DNA of 64,000 nucleotides from Verrucomicrobiota bacterium (GTDB taxonomy: Bacteria; Verrucomicrobiota; Verrucomicrobiia; Verrucomicrobiales; Akkermansiaceae). A program made the translations under genes and the position numbers. The notes below the pieces were generated by a model. That model worked only from the letters and a program-made list of their open reading frames with translations. It did no database searches and was not told where the DNA came from. Positions within the stretch are counted from its first letter, which is position 1. Every line of letters starts with the position of its first letter. The stretch is from assembly GCA_017301995.1 (NCBI GenBank), contig JAFLEH010000004.1:62001-126000 (forward strand). Reading direction: 5' to 3'. Positions 27,718 through 37,387 of the stretch are shown here, piece after piece.

Positions 27718-29895
27718 ATGCAAGCAAACAGCACGCACCAACAGAACGAAGCCGCCCTCCATGCCATCGATTATTGGCAGGTGATCAAGAACCGCTATGG
27801 GGTCATTATCCTGACCCTTTTGCTCGTCTTCATGACGGCTGCGGTGATCACATATGTGATGCCGAAGAAATACGAGAGTTTTGCCAAAATCGAGGTCAAG
27901 CCCCGCGGCAACAACGTCAATCCCTTCCCAACAATGGCGGACACTATTGGGGAGCGCAAGATGACCCAGAACTTCTTCAATACGGAGTTCGAGAAGATTA
28001 CGAGTCGCAATTCACTGATGAAGGTCATCCAAAATCTGGAGCTTGATACCCGGTGGGGATACGATCTGGAGACGACCTACACGATTCTCAAGGACATCGT
28101 GGACACCGACAACATTCGCGGTACCGATCTGATTGTTATCAGCGTTCGCCACAAGAGTCCCGAAGAAGCCCGGGACATTGCTGCCGAAGTTGCCAGGGCC
28201 TACAAGGACTATCGGAACGAATCCGAGGACAAGGAGGTTCAAAAGGGCCTTGAGGAGCTGAAAAAACAGGTTCGTGTTCAAGAGGATACAGTCGAGCAAG
28301 CCCGAAAATTGCTCGCGCAGATTGTCCGAACAAAAGGAATCGTGTATTATAGTCAGGATTCGGTGTTTCGAAACGCAGGGATGGAGGACGAGCACGGAGC
28401 GCGTGCCGCACAGGACACTTATATTGCTTTGGAAACCGAGAAGATGCAGTTGGATAGCATGATCAAAACGCTATTGAAATACGATCAGGACCAACTTATG
28501 TCATACGCCGCCGGGCTTGAGCTGCCGGAGAACGTGATTCGTACGCTTTATCCGAAATATCTTGACATCAAGGCGCAGTTCGAGGGGTTCAAGCAGGAGG
28601 GTCGGGGTGCCCAGCATCCCTTGATGTTGGCGAAACAACAGGAGATTGAGGCGATTCGCAAGCAACTGGACGAAGGCGTTGTGGCCTTGCGGGATACGCT
28701 GCAGGCCAAGTTGGATTTGGCCAATGCGAGATTTGAACGCGCCAAGACCGCTCTTGACGAAAAGAAGGGGGAGACGATTAGGGGCAACATCGACCGCCAG
28801 GACTATGACGAGGCAAAGAGGACGTTCGAGTCCGAGCAGGAGATGTTGCAGCAGATGAAGATCAAACTGATTGCGGAAGAGATTTCGTCCAAGATGCGGA
28901 GTGACTCCATTATCGTTCACGACGATCCCGTAGCCTCGCAGCGTCCGGTCAGTCCAAAAGTGACACTGAATCTGATTCTTGGTGCTGTAGTTGGCTTGGT
29001 GTTTGGAGTTGGGATCGCGTTCTTCCTTGAGTACATCGATACTTCCGTCAAATCCCTGGAAGATGTCGAGCGCTATCTCCAGGTTCCCGTTCTTGCGGTG
29101 ATTCCGCGTGATGTGGGTGTTCTGCACAAGCAGAGCGGAATGAGTCCGGACGCGGAGGCCTATCGAATTCTGCGAACCAATATCGAGTTCAACCGGAAGA
29201 ACCCGGAAGACAATTCCATCACTGTCGTTTCAGGTGGTGCGGGCGAGGGCAAGTCCACCACGCTGGTCAACCTGGCCTATGTCTGTGCTCAAGGCGGCTA
29301 TACGACGCTGATGATTGACGCCGACTTGCGCCGTCCGCGACTGCACACGTTCTTTGACATCAACAATTCGGTGGGTCTGACAAACTACCTGACAACCGAG
29401 TTGATGCTTGAGGACGTGATCCTGCAGACTCCGGTGGACAATCTGTATTTCATGCCGTCCGGCATTCTGCCCGCTGACGCCGCCGGGATTCTGAACTCCC
29501 GCCGGATGTCGGAGTTGATTCAGGATGTGAAGCAGCGTTTCGACCTCGTGCTGGTGGACAGCCCGCCGATCCTAGGGGTCAGTGACGCATCCGTGCTGGC
29601 CAGCGAAGTCGACCTCACGATGATCGTCGTCCAACACCGCAAACTTCCCCGCAATATGCTGCTTCGTGTGAAGCACGCGGTGGAAAATGTCGGTGGAAAT
29701 GTGATCGGCGTGGTGTTGAACAATGTGGATGTCAGGAGCGACAGCCAATATCAATACTACACGAGTTACTACACGTATTACGCGCCGGCCGAGTCGCAGG
29801 TTGGCCCTCCGGTATCCGGCAAGACCGCCAAAGCCTCGCCCACGGCCCCGGCAAAGCAGGATGCCCTTCGCGGTAATGATACGGAACTCTATTGA
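27718..29895 (+). CDS. Polysaccharide biosynthesis tyrosine autokinase (Wzc-like)
   Basis: BY-kinase that controls polymer chain length and export from the inner membrane, 725 residues. The Wzz domain has a first membrane helix (RYGVIILTLLLVFMTAAVIT), a long periplasmic coiled-coil (about 170-395), and a second helix (LNLILGAVVGLVFGVGIAFF). The kinase domain has Walker A GGAGEGKSTTLVNLAY near residue 508, Walker A' LMIDADLRRPRL and Walker B LVLVDSPPILG. The C-terminus has a Tyr cluster (YQYYTSYYTYY), the expected autophosphorylation site. A Wza-like gene follows at 34 bp. Codon use is less GC-rich than in most of the window. Confidence 0.93.
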   Translation: MQANSTHQQNEAALHAIDYWQVIKNRYGVIILTLLLVFMTAAVITYVMPKKYESFAKIEVKPRGNNVNPFPTMADTIGERKMTQNFFNTEFEKITSRNSLMKVIQNLELDTRWGYDLETTYTILKDIVDTDNIRGTDLIVISVRHKSPEEARDIAAEVARAYKDYRNESEDKEVQKGLEELKKQVRVQEDTVEQARKLLAQIVRTKGIVYYSQDSVFRNAGMEDEHGARAAQDTYIALETEKMQLDSMIKTLLKYDQDQLMSYAAGLELPENVIRTLYPKYLDIKAQFEGFKQEGRGAQHPLMLAKQQEIEAIRKQLDEGVVALRDTLQAKLDLANARFERAKTALDEKKGETIRGNIDRQDYDEAKRTFESEQEMLQQMKIKLIAEEISSKMRSDSIIVHDDPVASQRPVSPKVTLNLILGAVVGLVFGVGIAFFLEYIDTSVKSLEDVERYLQVPVLAVIPRDVGVLHKQSGMSPDAEAYRILRTNIEFNRKNPEDNSITVVSGGAGEGKSTTLVNLAYVCAQGGYTTLMIDADLRRPRLHTFFDINNSVGLTNYLTTELMLEDVILQTPVDNLYFMPSGILPADAAGILNSRRMSELIQDVKQRFDLVLVDSPPILGVSDASVLASEVDLTMIVVQHRKLPRNMLLRVKHAVENVGGNVIGVVLNNVDVRSDSQYQYYTSYYTYYAPAESQVGPPVSGKTAKASPTAPAKQDALRGNDTELY

Positions 29896-29920
29896 CATGG
29901 GTTCTAACATCGTATAGACT
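29892..29920 (+). promoter_or_regulatory. Candidate leaderless promoter of the Wza-like gene
   Basis: TTGACA at 29892-29897, a 17-nt spacer, then TAGACT at 29915-29920. The ATG follows at 29930, only 9 nt after the -10, so the mRNA should begin at or within a few bases of the start codon. It overlaps the kinase stop codon. Confidence 0.6.
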
Positions 29921-29929
29921 TCTGCCCGT

Positions 29930-30502
29930 ATGAATCCAAAGACGTTATTTTTCGCGTTCCTCTGCTCCTTTCTGTTCGTCGTCAAGGGCCACGCCCAGGA
30001 CGAAATCAAGGCGGGCAGGGCGATCAATCTCACGATCAATGGCGTCCCCGTTGAGGACAAGACCCGTTTCGACGGGGTGTATCCCGTGTCGGAAAGCGGC
30101 ATGATCAACCTGCCCTACATTGGCTTGATGCGTGCCGCTGGGCTGAAATCCGACCAACTGGCACGGAGTATCCAAGGAGAGTACCAGCGCAGACAGATCT
30201 ATACGAATCCGACGGTTCAGGTGTTGAAATCCAGTGCCGACACATTGGTTGAAGAAGTGGTTCATGTGGGGGGGCAGGTGGGCCGACCTGGTCCGGTGAA
30301 GTACATGCAAGGGCTTACGTTATACCAAGCGGTTCAGGCGGCCGGGGGGGCTACGCCCTTCGGCCAAATGAAGCGGGTCAAGTTGTACAGCGGAGGCAAG
30401 ATGCGGCAATTCGACCTTACTCAAGGCCAGTTCATGGCGATTCCTCTGAAGCCCGGCGATACCATTGAAGTGCCGCAAAAGGGAGTTCTTCCCGGAACCT
30501 GA
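29930..30502 (+). CDS. Polysaccharide export protein (Wza-like, SLBB domain)
   Basis: 190-residue periplasmic or outer-membrane export protein. The signal peptide ends KGHA-QDE with no lipobox Cys, unlike E. coli Wza. The Poly_export domain follows (YPVSESGMINLPYIGLMRAA, ARSIQGEYQRRQIYTNPTVQ), then one SLBB domain (VVHVGGQVGRPGPVKYMQGL, KLYSGGKMRQFDL, LKPGDTIEVPQKG). It is much shorter than Wza (379 residues), lacking the extra SLBB repeats and the C-terminal amphipathic helix, so the outer-membrane pore may come from the barrel protein at 26347. It directly follows the kinase gene. Confidence 0.88.
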   Translation: MNPKTLFFAFLCSFLFVVKGHAQDEIKAGRAINLTINGVPVEDKTRFDGVYPVSESGMINLPYIGLMRAAGLKSDQLARSIQGEYQRRQIYTNPTVQVLKSSADTLVEEVVHVGGQVGRPGPVKYMQGLTLYQAVQAAGGATPFGQMKRVKLYSGGKMRQFDLTQGQFMAIPLKPGDTIEVPQKGVLPGT

Positions 30503-30562
30503 GGTTTCGTTTGGTGCGCGGTGCGCTGTTTGGAGGGAAATGTACGAGCGGTTTCAAGCCCA

Positions 30563-31348
30563 ATGTCGAAACGGATAGCCAGGTCACCCCTCCTTTGCGC
30601 TGCCCTGCTGGTTTTTTCTTCCGGTTGGTGTCTCCGTGGTGAGCCCATGCAGCCGGTTCCCGCGGAGCCGGCGGTGACGATTCCGTCCGAGTTGTTGTCC
30701 AAACTTGGATCTGAGGCATTCGCGGATCGGGTAGAGGCGGAGAAAGCTCTGCTGACATGGTCCAGAGGGCAGTCGGACGCGGCCAAGGATTTGTTATTTC
30801 AGGCGTCGCGTTCGGAATCCGATCCCGAAGTCAGAGGGAGGTGCCTAGGGGTGTTGCGGGCGCTTGTGGATGACGAGTATTCGAAAGATGGTCAGGGATT
30901 CATGGGGATCAGGATGGGATTGGCGGTTGTTCAGATCCAGATCGAGGGGGAAAACGCGTTTCGGTTTGCGATTCAGATCGACCATGTGGAGGATGGTTCC
31001 CCCGCTCAGAAAGGTGGTCTTGTGATGGGGGATTTTCTGTTGGCGATTGACGACCGGGTGTGGACCAAGGATGACACTCTTGAGACGGTCACGGACTTCA
31101 TCAAAAGTTTCAAACCGGGAACAAAGGTGAAGGCCAGGATAGCGAGGGCGGGCAAGCCGCTGGACCTCGTCGTGGAGCTTGGGCGTCGGCCGATCGCCGC
31201 GGACGCCATGCGTCTCATGCCGTTCGGCGCGCTGGGGTTGGGAGGAATGGCGGTTCCGAATCAGGCGGTGATCGAAGCTGCCGAGAAACAGGCAAAAGAG
31301 GACTACTTCCGGAATTGGCTGGCGCGGAAAAAAGCCGCCGGAAAATGA
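30563..31348 (+). CDS. Secreted PDZ-domain protein
   Basis: 261 residues, signal peptide near the start (SPLLCAALLVFSSGWCLRG). A helical HEAT-like segment (LGSEAFADRVEAEKALLTWS) precedes a PDZ domain (about 105-195, with GSPAQKGGLVMGDFLLAIDD and VKARIARAGKPLDLVVELG). The C-terminus is charged. There is no protease domain, so it probably binds protein ends as an adaptor. A longer in-frame form from 30521 is possible. The Prc protease gene follows 88 bp downstream, which makes a shared quality-control role plausible. Confidence 0.8.
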   Translation: MSKRIARSPLLCAALLVFSSGWCLRGEPMQPVPAEPAVTIPSELLSKLGSEAFADRVEAEKALLTWSRGQSDAAKDLLFQASRSESDPEVRGRCLGVLRALVDDEYSKDGQGFMGIRMGLAVVQIQIEGENAFRFAIQIDHVEDGSPAQKGGLVMGDFLLAIDDRVWTKDDTLETVTDFIKSFKPGTKVKARIARAGKPLDLVVELGRRPIAADAMRLMPFGALGLGGMAVPNQAVIEAAEKQAKEDYFRNWLARKKAAGK

Positions 31349-31436
31349 TCTTGCCGACAGGGTGAGGTTTTCTGCATGGACAATGTGAAAAATCGTGCCA
31401 CGTTGGCGCGGCACCCGAGCAACTCCCCAATCGAAC

Positions 31437-33698
31437 ATGATTACCAACCGCCTTAGCCGCGCCGCCGCCGCCATCGCCATGGTCGCGGCCTCATGCTCCG
31501 CCTGCGCCCAGCAGGCCGACTTCAACGAGGTCGGCAAGCAGATGGCCATTACCCTTCAGAACAACCATTTCCAGAGAATTCCCTTCGACAAGGAGCTGAG
31601 CCAGCGGATTCTGGCCGGATTTTTGCGTGATCTCGACTTTCAGCGCCTGTATTTCACCCAGCAGGATGTGGATGTTTTCACCGCGAAATATGGTGATCAG
31701 TTGCACTCGATGCTGTTGGAGAAGAAGTCGATGACCCCGGCGGAGGACATTTACGGGACCTTCGTCAAACGGGTGGAAGCGCGTGTGGCGCAGGCTGAGA
31801 AGCTGCTCAAAGAGAATCACTTCGATTTCACCACGGACCAATCCGTGACCAGAACCCGGAAGGATGCGGCATGGCCCAAGGACGAGGCCGAGGCGTCCGC
31901 CCTGTGGAGCCTCCAGATCCGCGAGGCGGTTTTGAGCGAGGTGCTTCGCCGCAACCTGCTGGCGAAGCTGGCCAAGGAGCAAGGAAAGCCGGAGGTGGGC
32001 AAGAACGATCGGGAGCCGACCGAAAAGATCGCGCTGCGGTACAAACGTTTCCTTGCCAGTGTGAAGGACGTCGATAGCGAGGACATCGCCAATTATTTTC
32101 TGAGCGCGGTGGCGACCACCTACGATCCGCACACCGACTACATGAGCTTCCGCGAGATGAACCGTTTCAAGGACGGCATGAAAAACGAATTGGTCGGCAT
32201 TGGCGCTTTGCTGCAAGGCGAGGAGGACGGAGCCACCAAGATCATGGGCATTGTGGTGAGCGGTCCTGCCGACCGCGCGGGGCAACTCAAGCTCAACGAC
32301 CGTGTGGTGGCTGTGGATCCCCTCAATTCGGGGCGGCCGGAAGACATGGTGGACATCATGTTCATGAAAATCGACAAGGTGGTGGATTTTATCCGCGGCA
32401 AGGCTGGCACCTCGGTGGCGCTCAAGGTGGAACCCGCCGGCGCACCTCCGGGAGAGACCCGGATTTATGTGATCCAGCGCGAAAAAGTGGAACTCAAGGA
32501 CGAACAGGCTTCCGGCCAACTGGTGGAAGTGAAAAGCAAGGATGGCGGACCCACCCGACGCTTGGGCATCATCGTTCTGCCGTCGTTTTACGCCGACTTT
32601 GATGAGGGCAAGGTCCGGTGCTCGGTGGATGTGGAACGCATTCTGGGGCGGATGGTCGAGGAGAAAATCGACGGTTTGATTCTGGATCTCCGCAACAATG
32701 GCGGCGGATCGCTCGACGAAGTGCGACGGATGACCGGCTTCTTCATCGAGCGTGGGCCGGTGGTTCAGGTGAAAGACAACCGCGGCCGGGTACAGGTCAA
32801 GGAGTCGGAAAACCGCAAGCCGATTTACGAGGGACCAATGGTGGTGATGACGGACAAGAGCAGTGCGTCCGCGAGCGAGATTCTCGCCGGGGCATTGCAG
32901 GACACCAACCGCGCGGTCCTCGTCGGCGAGTCCTCCACGTTTGGCAAAGGAACCGTCCAGCAACCGATGAATATCGAGGAGATGATGCCGTTTTTCGCGC
33001 CGCGGGAGCGTGCGGGTTATCTGAAACTGACAATCCAGAAGTTCTATCGCCCCTCGGGATCCTCCACCCAGAAGGACGGGGTGGTGCCGCAGGTGGTTTT
33101 GCCGAGCATTTTGGACGGTCTTGAGATTGGCGAGTCGTTTCTCGACAACGTGATGCCGCACGACCGGATCGGTCCGGCTCCGGGGCTTCGTCCGCTCGAT
33201 GAAAAGGCGCTGTTTATCCCGCGTCTGAAGGAACTCAGCCAGGAGCGGGTGAACGCGTCCAAGGATTTCGGCTACATCATCGAGGATGTGATGAAGACCA
33301 AAAAGCGGATTGCGGAAAACAAGATCTCGCTCAACCAGAAAGAGCGCGAAAAGGAACTGGCGGAAGTGGATGCCCAGCGGGTCGAGCGCAACAAGGAACG
33401 CCGCGAACGCTTCGGCAAGGTGGTGGCGGACGACAAGGCCTTGTTCCGCTTCTTCAAGCTGACTCTGGAAGACGTGCAGAAGGGCGCGGATTTCCATGAA
33501 TTCGATCCGTCCGCCGAGGACGGCGATTACATGCGCCGCGCGAAGGACGAAACTGAGGAGTTGGACGACGCTCCGAAGTGGCCGTCCGGGATGGATCCGG
33601 TGAAACGCGAGTCCCTGATGGTGCTGCGCGATCTGGTGGATCTGACGGAAAACGCCAGAATGGCGGGGCTTTTGCGCAAGAACGCCTCCGAGCATTGA
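31437..33698 (+). CDS. prc: Tail-specific protease (Prc/CtpA, peptidase S41)
   Basis: Periplasmic S41 protease of 753 residues that cleaves proteins from the C-terminus. A signal peptide (about 1-27) is followed by an N-terminal domain, a PDZ domain (about 248-345, GPADRAGQLKLNDRVVAVDP), and the S41 catalytic domain. The catalytic Ser is in DKSSASASEI (near residue 476) and the Lys in STFGKGTVQQP (near 504), matching the Ser-Lys dyad of E. coli Prc. The C-terminal DUF3340-type region (about 590-753) is Lys/Glu-rich. The stop codon overlaps the next start (TGATG). Confidence 0.95.
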   Translation: MITNRLSRAAAAIAMVAASCSACAQQADFNEVGKQMAITLQNNHFQRIPFDKELSQRILAGFLRDLDFQRLYFTQQDVDVFTAKYGDQLHSMLLEKKSMTPAEDIYGTFVKRVEARVAQAEKLLKENHFDFTTDQSVTRTRKDAAWPKDEAEASALWSLQIREAVLSEVLRRNLLAKLAKEQGKPEVGKNDREPTEKIALRYKRFLASVKDVDSEDIANYFLSAVATTYDPHTDYMSFREMNRFKDGMKNELVGIGALLQGEEDGATKIMGIVVSGPADRAGQLKLNDRVVAVDPLNSGRPEDMVDIMFMKIDKVVDFIRGKAGTSVALKVEPAGAPPGETRIYVIQREKVELKDEQASGQLVEVKSKDGGPTRRLGIIVLPSFYADFDEGKVRCSVDVERILGRMVEEKIDGLILDLRNNGGGSLDEVRRMTGFFIERGPVVQVKDNRGRVQVKESENRKPIYEGPMVVMTDKSSASASEILAGALQDTNRAVLVGESSTFGKGTVQQPMNIEEMMPFFAPRERAGYLKLTIQKFYRPSGSSTQKDGVVPQVVLPSILDGLEIGESFLDNVMPHDRIGPAPGLRPLDEKALFIPRLKELSQERVNASKDFGYIIEDVMKTKKRIAENKISLNQKEREKELAEVDAQRVERNKERRERFGKVVADDKALFRFFKLTLEDVQKGADFHEFDPSAEDGDYMRRAKDETEELDDAPKWPSGMDPVKRESLMVLRDLVDLTENARMAGLLRKNASEH

Positions 33699-34405
33699 TG
33701 GAAGACGCTTCGGCTAGATTGGAGGCGGTCCGCAAGCGGATCAGGGAGGCCTGCGCCGCCTGCGGGCGCCGGCCGGAGGACGTGGAACTCATCGCGGTTT
33801 CGAAGACATTTCCCGCCGATGCGATCCGCGAGATCCATCAGGCCGGACAAACCGTATTTGGGGAAAGCCGTCAACAGGAGGCGGCACCCAAGATCGCCAT
33901 GCTGCCAGGTGGCCTGAAGTGGCATTTCATCGGAAGCGTTCAGCGCAACAAGGTCCGGAAGCTTTTGCCGCTGTTTGATGTGATCCACGCCGTTGATTCG
34001 CTCCGGCTTGCGGCTCATATCGACGAAGTGGCCGCCGAGTTGGGCTTGTTTCCAAGGGTTTTCCTCCAGGTCAATCTGGCCGGTGAGGAAACCAAAGGCG
34101 GCTACCCTCCGGAAATGTTGGAGCGGGACCTGCCCGCGTTGTTGGAATTGCGGCGGGTGGAGATTCTGGGGTTGATGACCATTCCCCCGGAGGGACCCGA
34201 TGCCGAATCCGCCCGGCCTTGGTTCGCCGCGTTGCGGCGCTTGCGGGACCGGCTTCAGAGCGTTTATCAGGCTGGATTGCCCGGCTTGAGCATGGGGATG
34301 AGCGGCGACTTCGAAGTGGCGATCGCCGAAGGAGCCACGCACGTGCGGGTCGGTTCCGCGATCTTCGGCAAGCGGGCCTACCGGGTGGAAGGCGAATTGG
34401 GCTGA
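33698..34405 (+). CDS. yggS: Pyridoxal phosphate homeostasis protein YggS
   Basis: Non-catalytic PLP-binding protein (COG0325) that buffers free PLP, 235 residues. The PLP-binding Lys is in VELIAVSKTFPADAIRE. Other hallmarks are FGESRQQEAAPKI (Glu/Asn region), WHFIGSVQRNKVRKL, MSMGMSGDFEVAIAEG-like GLSMGMSGDFEVAI and THVRVGSAIFGKR. Its ATG overlaps the last base of the prc stop (TGATG), indicating translational coupling. Confidence 0.94.
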   Translation: MEDASARLEAVRKRIREACAACGRRPEDVELIAVSKTFPADAIREIHQAGQTVFGESRQQEAAPKIAMLPGGLKWHFIGSVQRNKVRKLLPLFDVIHAVDSLRLAAHIDEVAAELGLFPRVFLQVNLAGEETKGGYPPEMLERDLPALLELRRVEILGLMTIPPEGPDAESARPWFAALRRLRDRLQSVYQAGLPGLSMGMSGDFEVAIAEGATHVRVGSAIFGKRAYRVEGELG

Positions 34406-34420
34406 CGGACTAACAAAATT

Positions 34421-34732
34421 ATGGAAACGAGACTCGAACAGGCATCCGTGATCGGAGAGGAAATGGCGCTCGCGTTCGCGGACGGAACCGAGCTCTATCT
34501 GCCGCTGGCCATGCTGCGGCGGGCCTGTCCGTGCGCGGTGTGCCAGGGTGAGCCCGATGCGCTGGGTCGGGTGGTAAAGCCGAAGGTCGAATACGGGCCG
34601 CGGTCATTCGAATTGGTCCGCTTCGAGGTGGTGGGAGGCTATGCCCTCCAATTGCATTGGGCGGACGGGCACGGCTACGGGATTTACACGTTCCCTTACT
34701 TGCTAAAGCTTGGAGCGTTGGAGGCCGGCTGA
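34421..34732 (+). CDS. DUF971 domain protein
   Basis: 103 residues matching the gamma-butyrobetaine hydroxylase-like N-terminal (DUF971) domain. The family motif RRACPCAVCQGE with three Cys is present, as are FELVRFEVVGGYALQLHWAD and GIYTFPYLLKL. The domain is linked in other bacteria to iron-sulfur cluster or P-loop carrier proteins, but its role here is not known. It starts 15 bp after yggS in the same operon. Confidence 0.88.
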   Translation: METRLEQASVIGEEMALAFADGTELYLPLAMLRRACPCAVCQGEPDALGRVVKPKVEYGPRSFELVRFEVVGGYALQLHWADGHGYGIYTFPYLLKLGALEAG

Positions 34733-34804
34733 GTGTTTCGGGACAGATCCGAGGTTTGCGGCACGTATGGGTTTGCCGTGAAAGTTTCCAAATTGCGCAA
34801 TCCA

Positions 34805-36049
34805 ATGCTCACGCACGCGCTCGTTTTTCTAACGGGTGTCGGTTTGGCCGCGGCGGTGTTCCATTCGGCGTCCACTCCGGACGAGCGGGCGGGCGGTGAT
34901 CCGCTGGCCTCCGGCGATTCGGCGGGCGAGCACTCCGGGATCCCCGGATCGGGGCATACGACCGGGCGGCCGGGACAGCGGGAGCGCCGCGACGGCGACG
35001 GCAGGGCCTCCGGCAGAAACGGTGAGTCGGCGGCGGACCGCATGGCAGGCATCGTTCGCATGGGCGATCCGCTCGCGCGGCAGGCCGCGCTGCTGGAGAT
35101 GCTGAACAAGCTCGGACCGGGGGATTTCGAAGCGGTTGCCGAGTCGTGGAGATCGCTGGACCATTTCGGGCAGTCGGGTGGGGAATTCGAGATGATCCTG
35201 CGGAGTTGGGCGAGAGTCGATCCGCTGGCGGCGCTGGATTACACCGCGAACCGCCAGAAAGACCGGGGCGCGGCATCGGTGGTTCTATCCGCCTGGGCCG
35301 CCCGTGACGCAGCCGGGGCGGAGACCTGGGCCTTGGCGAACCATTCCGGCGATGGCCCCAATCCCTATCTCACCGCCGTGATCCGCGGTGTGGCGGCGTA
35401 TGACATCGCCCACGCCATGCGCCTGACCGAGTCGATGCCCGCAAACGACGAGCGCCGCAATGCGGTTAGGGAGATCTCCCGCGCGCTGTTCGTGCAGGGC
35501 ATGGACGTGGCCGCGAACTATCCGAATTCGATCACTGATCCCAAACTGCGGGCGGAATTCGTCGATCAGATCGGCAACCGGATGGCGGAGAAGGATCCGG
35601 TCCAGGCCGGGACGTGGCTGGCGGCGATGAACAACGCGGACGATCAGAACCGCGCGGCGCGCCGCGTGGGGGAGGCGCTGGCCAGCCGGGACCCGCAGGC
35701 CGCCGCCGATTGGATGCGGAAACTGCAGCCCGCCGCGCAGGCGGAGGCGGCTCGCGGGATCATCCCGAAGATGTCCTCGCAGGACATAGCCGGCACGGCG
35801 CAGTGGGTGAATACCCTATCCGGAATCCCCAACTACGACCGGGTTGTCGAGGAATTCGTGTGGAGCTGCGACTACCGCGCGCCCGAGCAGTCCGCGGCGT
35901 GGATCCGCGGGGTTGCCGACCCCGAACGGCAGGCACGGCTCTATCACCAGATGCTCGGCGAATGGGCCAAACGCGACGCGGCGGCCGTGAAAAGCTGGGT
36001 GGCTTCCAACCAGGTGCCCGAGAGCGTTTTCAAGCGGTTCGGACGGTAG
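34805..36049 (+). CDS. Membrane-anchored tandem-repeat protein (about 32-residue repeats)
   Basis: 414 residues. An N-terminal signal anchor (MLTHALVFLTGVGLAAAVFH) is followed by a disordered Gly/Ser/Asp/Arg linker (about 25-95), then about eight helical repeats with a consensus like WAxxDPxAAxxWxxxL, for example SWARVDPLAALDYTAN and LASRDPQAAADWMRKL. The same repeat builds the larger protein at 40560-42182. The repeats suggest an alpha-solenoid scaffold facing the periplasm. A longer frame beginning with GTG at 34733 is open, but the anchor at 34805 matches the paralogue. The function is unknown. Confidence 0.8.
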   Translation: MLTHALVFLTGVGLAAAVFHSASTPDERAGGDPLASGDSAGEHSGIPGSGHTTGRPGQRERRDGDGRASGRNGESAADRMAGIVRMGDPLARQAALLEMLNKLGPGDFEAVAESWRSLDHFGQSGGEFEMILRSWARVDPLAALDYTANRQKDRGAASVVLSAWAARDAAGAETWALANHSGDGPNPYLTAVIRGVAAYDIAHAMRLTESMPANDERRNAVREISRALFVQGMDVAANYPNSITDPKLRAEFVDQIGNRMAEKDPVQAGTWLAAMNNADDQNRAARRVGEALASRDPQAAADWMRKLQPAAQAEAARGIIPKMSSQDIAGTAQWVNTLSGIPNYDRVVEEFVWSCDYRAPEQSAAWIRGVADPERQARLYHQMLGEWAKRDAAAVKSWVASNQVPESVFKRFGR

Positions 36050-36063
36050 ATCGGGAAGGTGTC

Positions 36064-37173
36064 CTAACTGAAATACGCCTCCAGCCACTCCGCGACTTTG
36101 CCGAAGGTGCCGCCGGGCGGTGGCTGGGGGAGTCCGAGTGCCAGCGCCGGGACTTGCTCGCGGGTGTGGTCGGTGCCGTGGTGATAGGGGTCGTTGCCGT
36201 GGTCAGCGGTTAGGATAACCAGATCCTCCGGCCTAACCGATTTTAGGAATCCGCCCAACCATGCGTCGAACTCCCGTAGGGCGTTGGCATATCCCGGCGC
36301 GTCGCGGCGATGGCCGTAAAGGGCGTCGAAGTCCACCAGATTGGCGAAAATGAAATGGGGCTCTGCCCGGTTTTCCGCCCACAGCCGGGTGATCGCCGCC
36401 ATGCCTTCGGCGTTGGATTTGGTCGGGTGGGACTCGGAGATTCCGCAACCGGCGAAGATGTCCGAGATTTTCCCCACGCCGATCACCCGGACGCCCGCCT
36501 GTTGGAGACGGTTGAGCACGGTTTCGCCGGGCTGATAGGAATAATCGTGGCGGTTTCCGGTGCGTTTGAAGCCCCCGGCAATCGAGCCGACGAACGGGCG
36601 CGCGATGACCCGGCCGACGCGGATGCCACGTTCGTCGAGGACCTCTCGAGCGGTTTTGCAGAGCGACCAAAGCCGTTCCAGGCCGAAGACCTCTTCGTGT
36701 GCGGCGATTTGCAGCACGCTGTCGGCGCTGGTATAGAGGATCGGATGGCCGGTGGTGACGTGCGCCTCCCCCAGACGTGTTAGAATCTCGGTCCCTGATG
36801 CGACTTCGTTGCCGATGAATGTGGTGCCGCCGCGCGTTTCGATCTCCTCCACCAGATCCGCCGGAAAGCGTTCGAAGGTGGCGAATGGGTCGGTGACGGT
36901 GAACCCCATGAGTTCCCAATGCCCGGTGGTGGTGTCTTTTCCCGCCGAGGTTTCCGTCAGCCGCGTCCACGCCGCGTCGGGGCGGACCGCGGGGCGGTTG
37001 GATAGCCCGAGCGCTTCATAGAGCCCGAGCGATGCCAGATTCGGCAGTTCAAAACCGGGTGTTTTCTCGAAGAGGTGCCCGAGAGTGTTGGCCCCTTCGT
37101 CGCCGAAAGCCGCCGCATCGGGTGCGTTGCCGCAGCCCACCGAGTCCAGAATCACGCACAACGCCCGTTTCAT
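36064..37173 (-). CDS. deoB: Phosphopentomutase
   Basis: Converts (deoxy)ribose-1-phosphate to the 5-phosphate in nucleoside salvage. It has 369 residues and belongs to the alkaline phosphatase superfamily with two Mn2+. Motifs: [20 protein letters not shown] (metal-binding Asp), [15 protein letters not shown] (the phosphorylated Thr region), [14 protein letters not shown] and [12 protein letters not shown] with metal ligands. It is convergent with the repeat protein upstream, with only about 15 bp between stops, and divergent from the EF-G-like gene. Confidence 0.95.
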   Translation of the reverse strand: MKRALCVILDSVGCGNAPDAAAFGDEGANTLGHLFEKTPGFELPNLASLGLYEALGLSNRPAVRPDAAWTRLTETSAGKDTTTGHWELMGFTVTDPFATFERFPADLVEEIETRGGTTFIGNEVASGTEILTRLGEAHVTTGHPILYTSADSVLQIAAHEEVFGLERLWSLCKTAREVLDERGIRVGRVIARPFVGSIAGGFKRTGNRHDYSYQPGETVLNRLQQAGVRVIGVGKISDIFAGCGISESHPTKSNAEGMAAITRLWAENRAEPHFIFANLVDFDALYGHRRDAPGYANALREFDAWLGGFLKSVRPEDLVILTADHGNDPYHHGTDHTREQVPALALGLPQPPPGGTFGKVAEWLEAYFS

Positions 37174-37296
37174 GAGCTACGGATACACCCGGACATCGGG
37201 TAGGGAAAGGGCAAATGCGTCGCCATCCGAGCGGATTGCGGGATTGGTCTTTTTTTGCCGAAAGGTGCGCGTGGTTTTGCGATTTTGAAACCGGGG

Positions 37297-37325
37297 TTGA
37301 CGGGGTGGGGGGGAATTGCTGGAAT
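37297..37325 (+). promoter_or_regulatory. Likely promoter of the EF-G paralogue
   Basis: TTGACG at 37297-37302, a 17-nt G-rich spacer, then TGGAAT at 37320-37325, 63 bp before the ATG at 37388. Confidence 0.5.
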
Positions 37326-37387
37326 GGCGGCAGATGGTCGTAGCGAGCCATTTCCCAATCCCCTAAAAACACCAATACCAACTGACT

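Noticed and set aside
31491..33695. A 734-codon open frame opposite prc
   Set aside because: Antisense shadow of the GC-rich protease gene, with His/Leu-rich composition and no recognisable domain.
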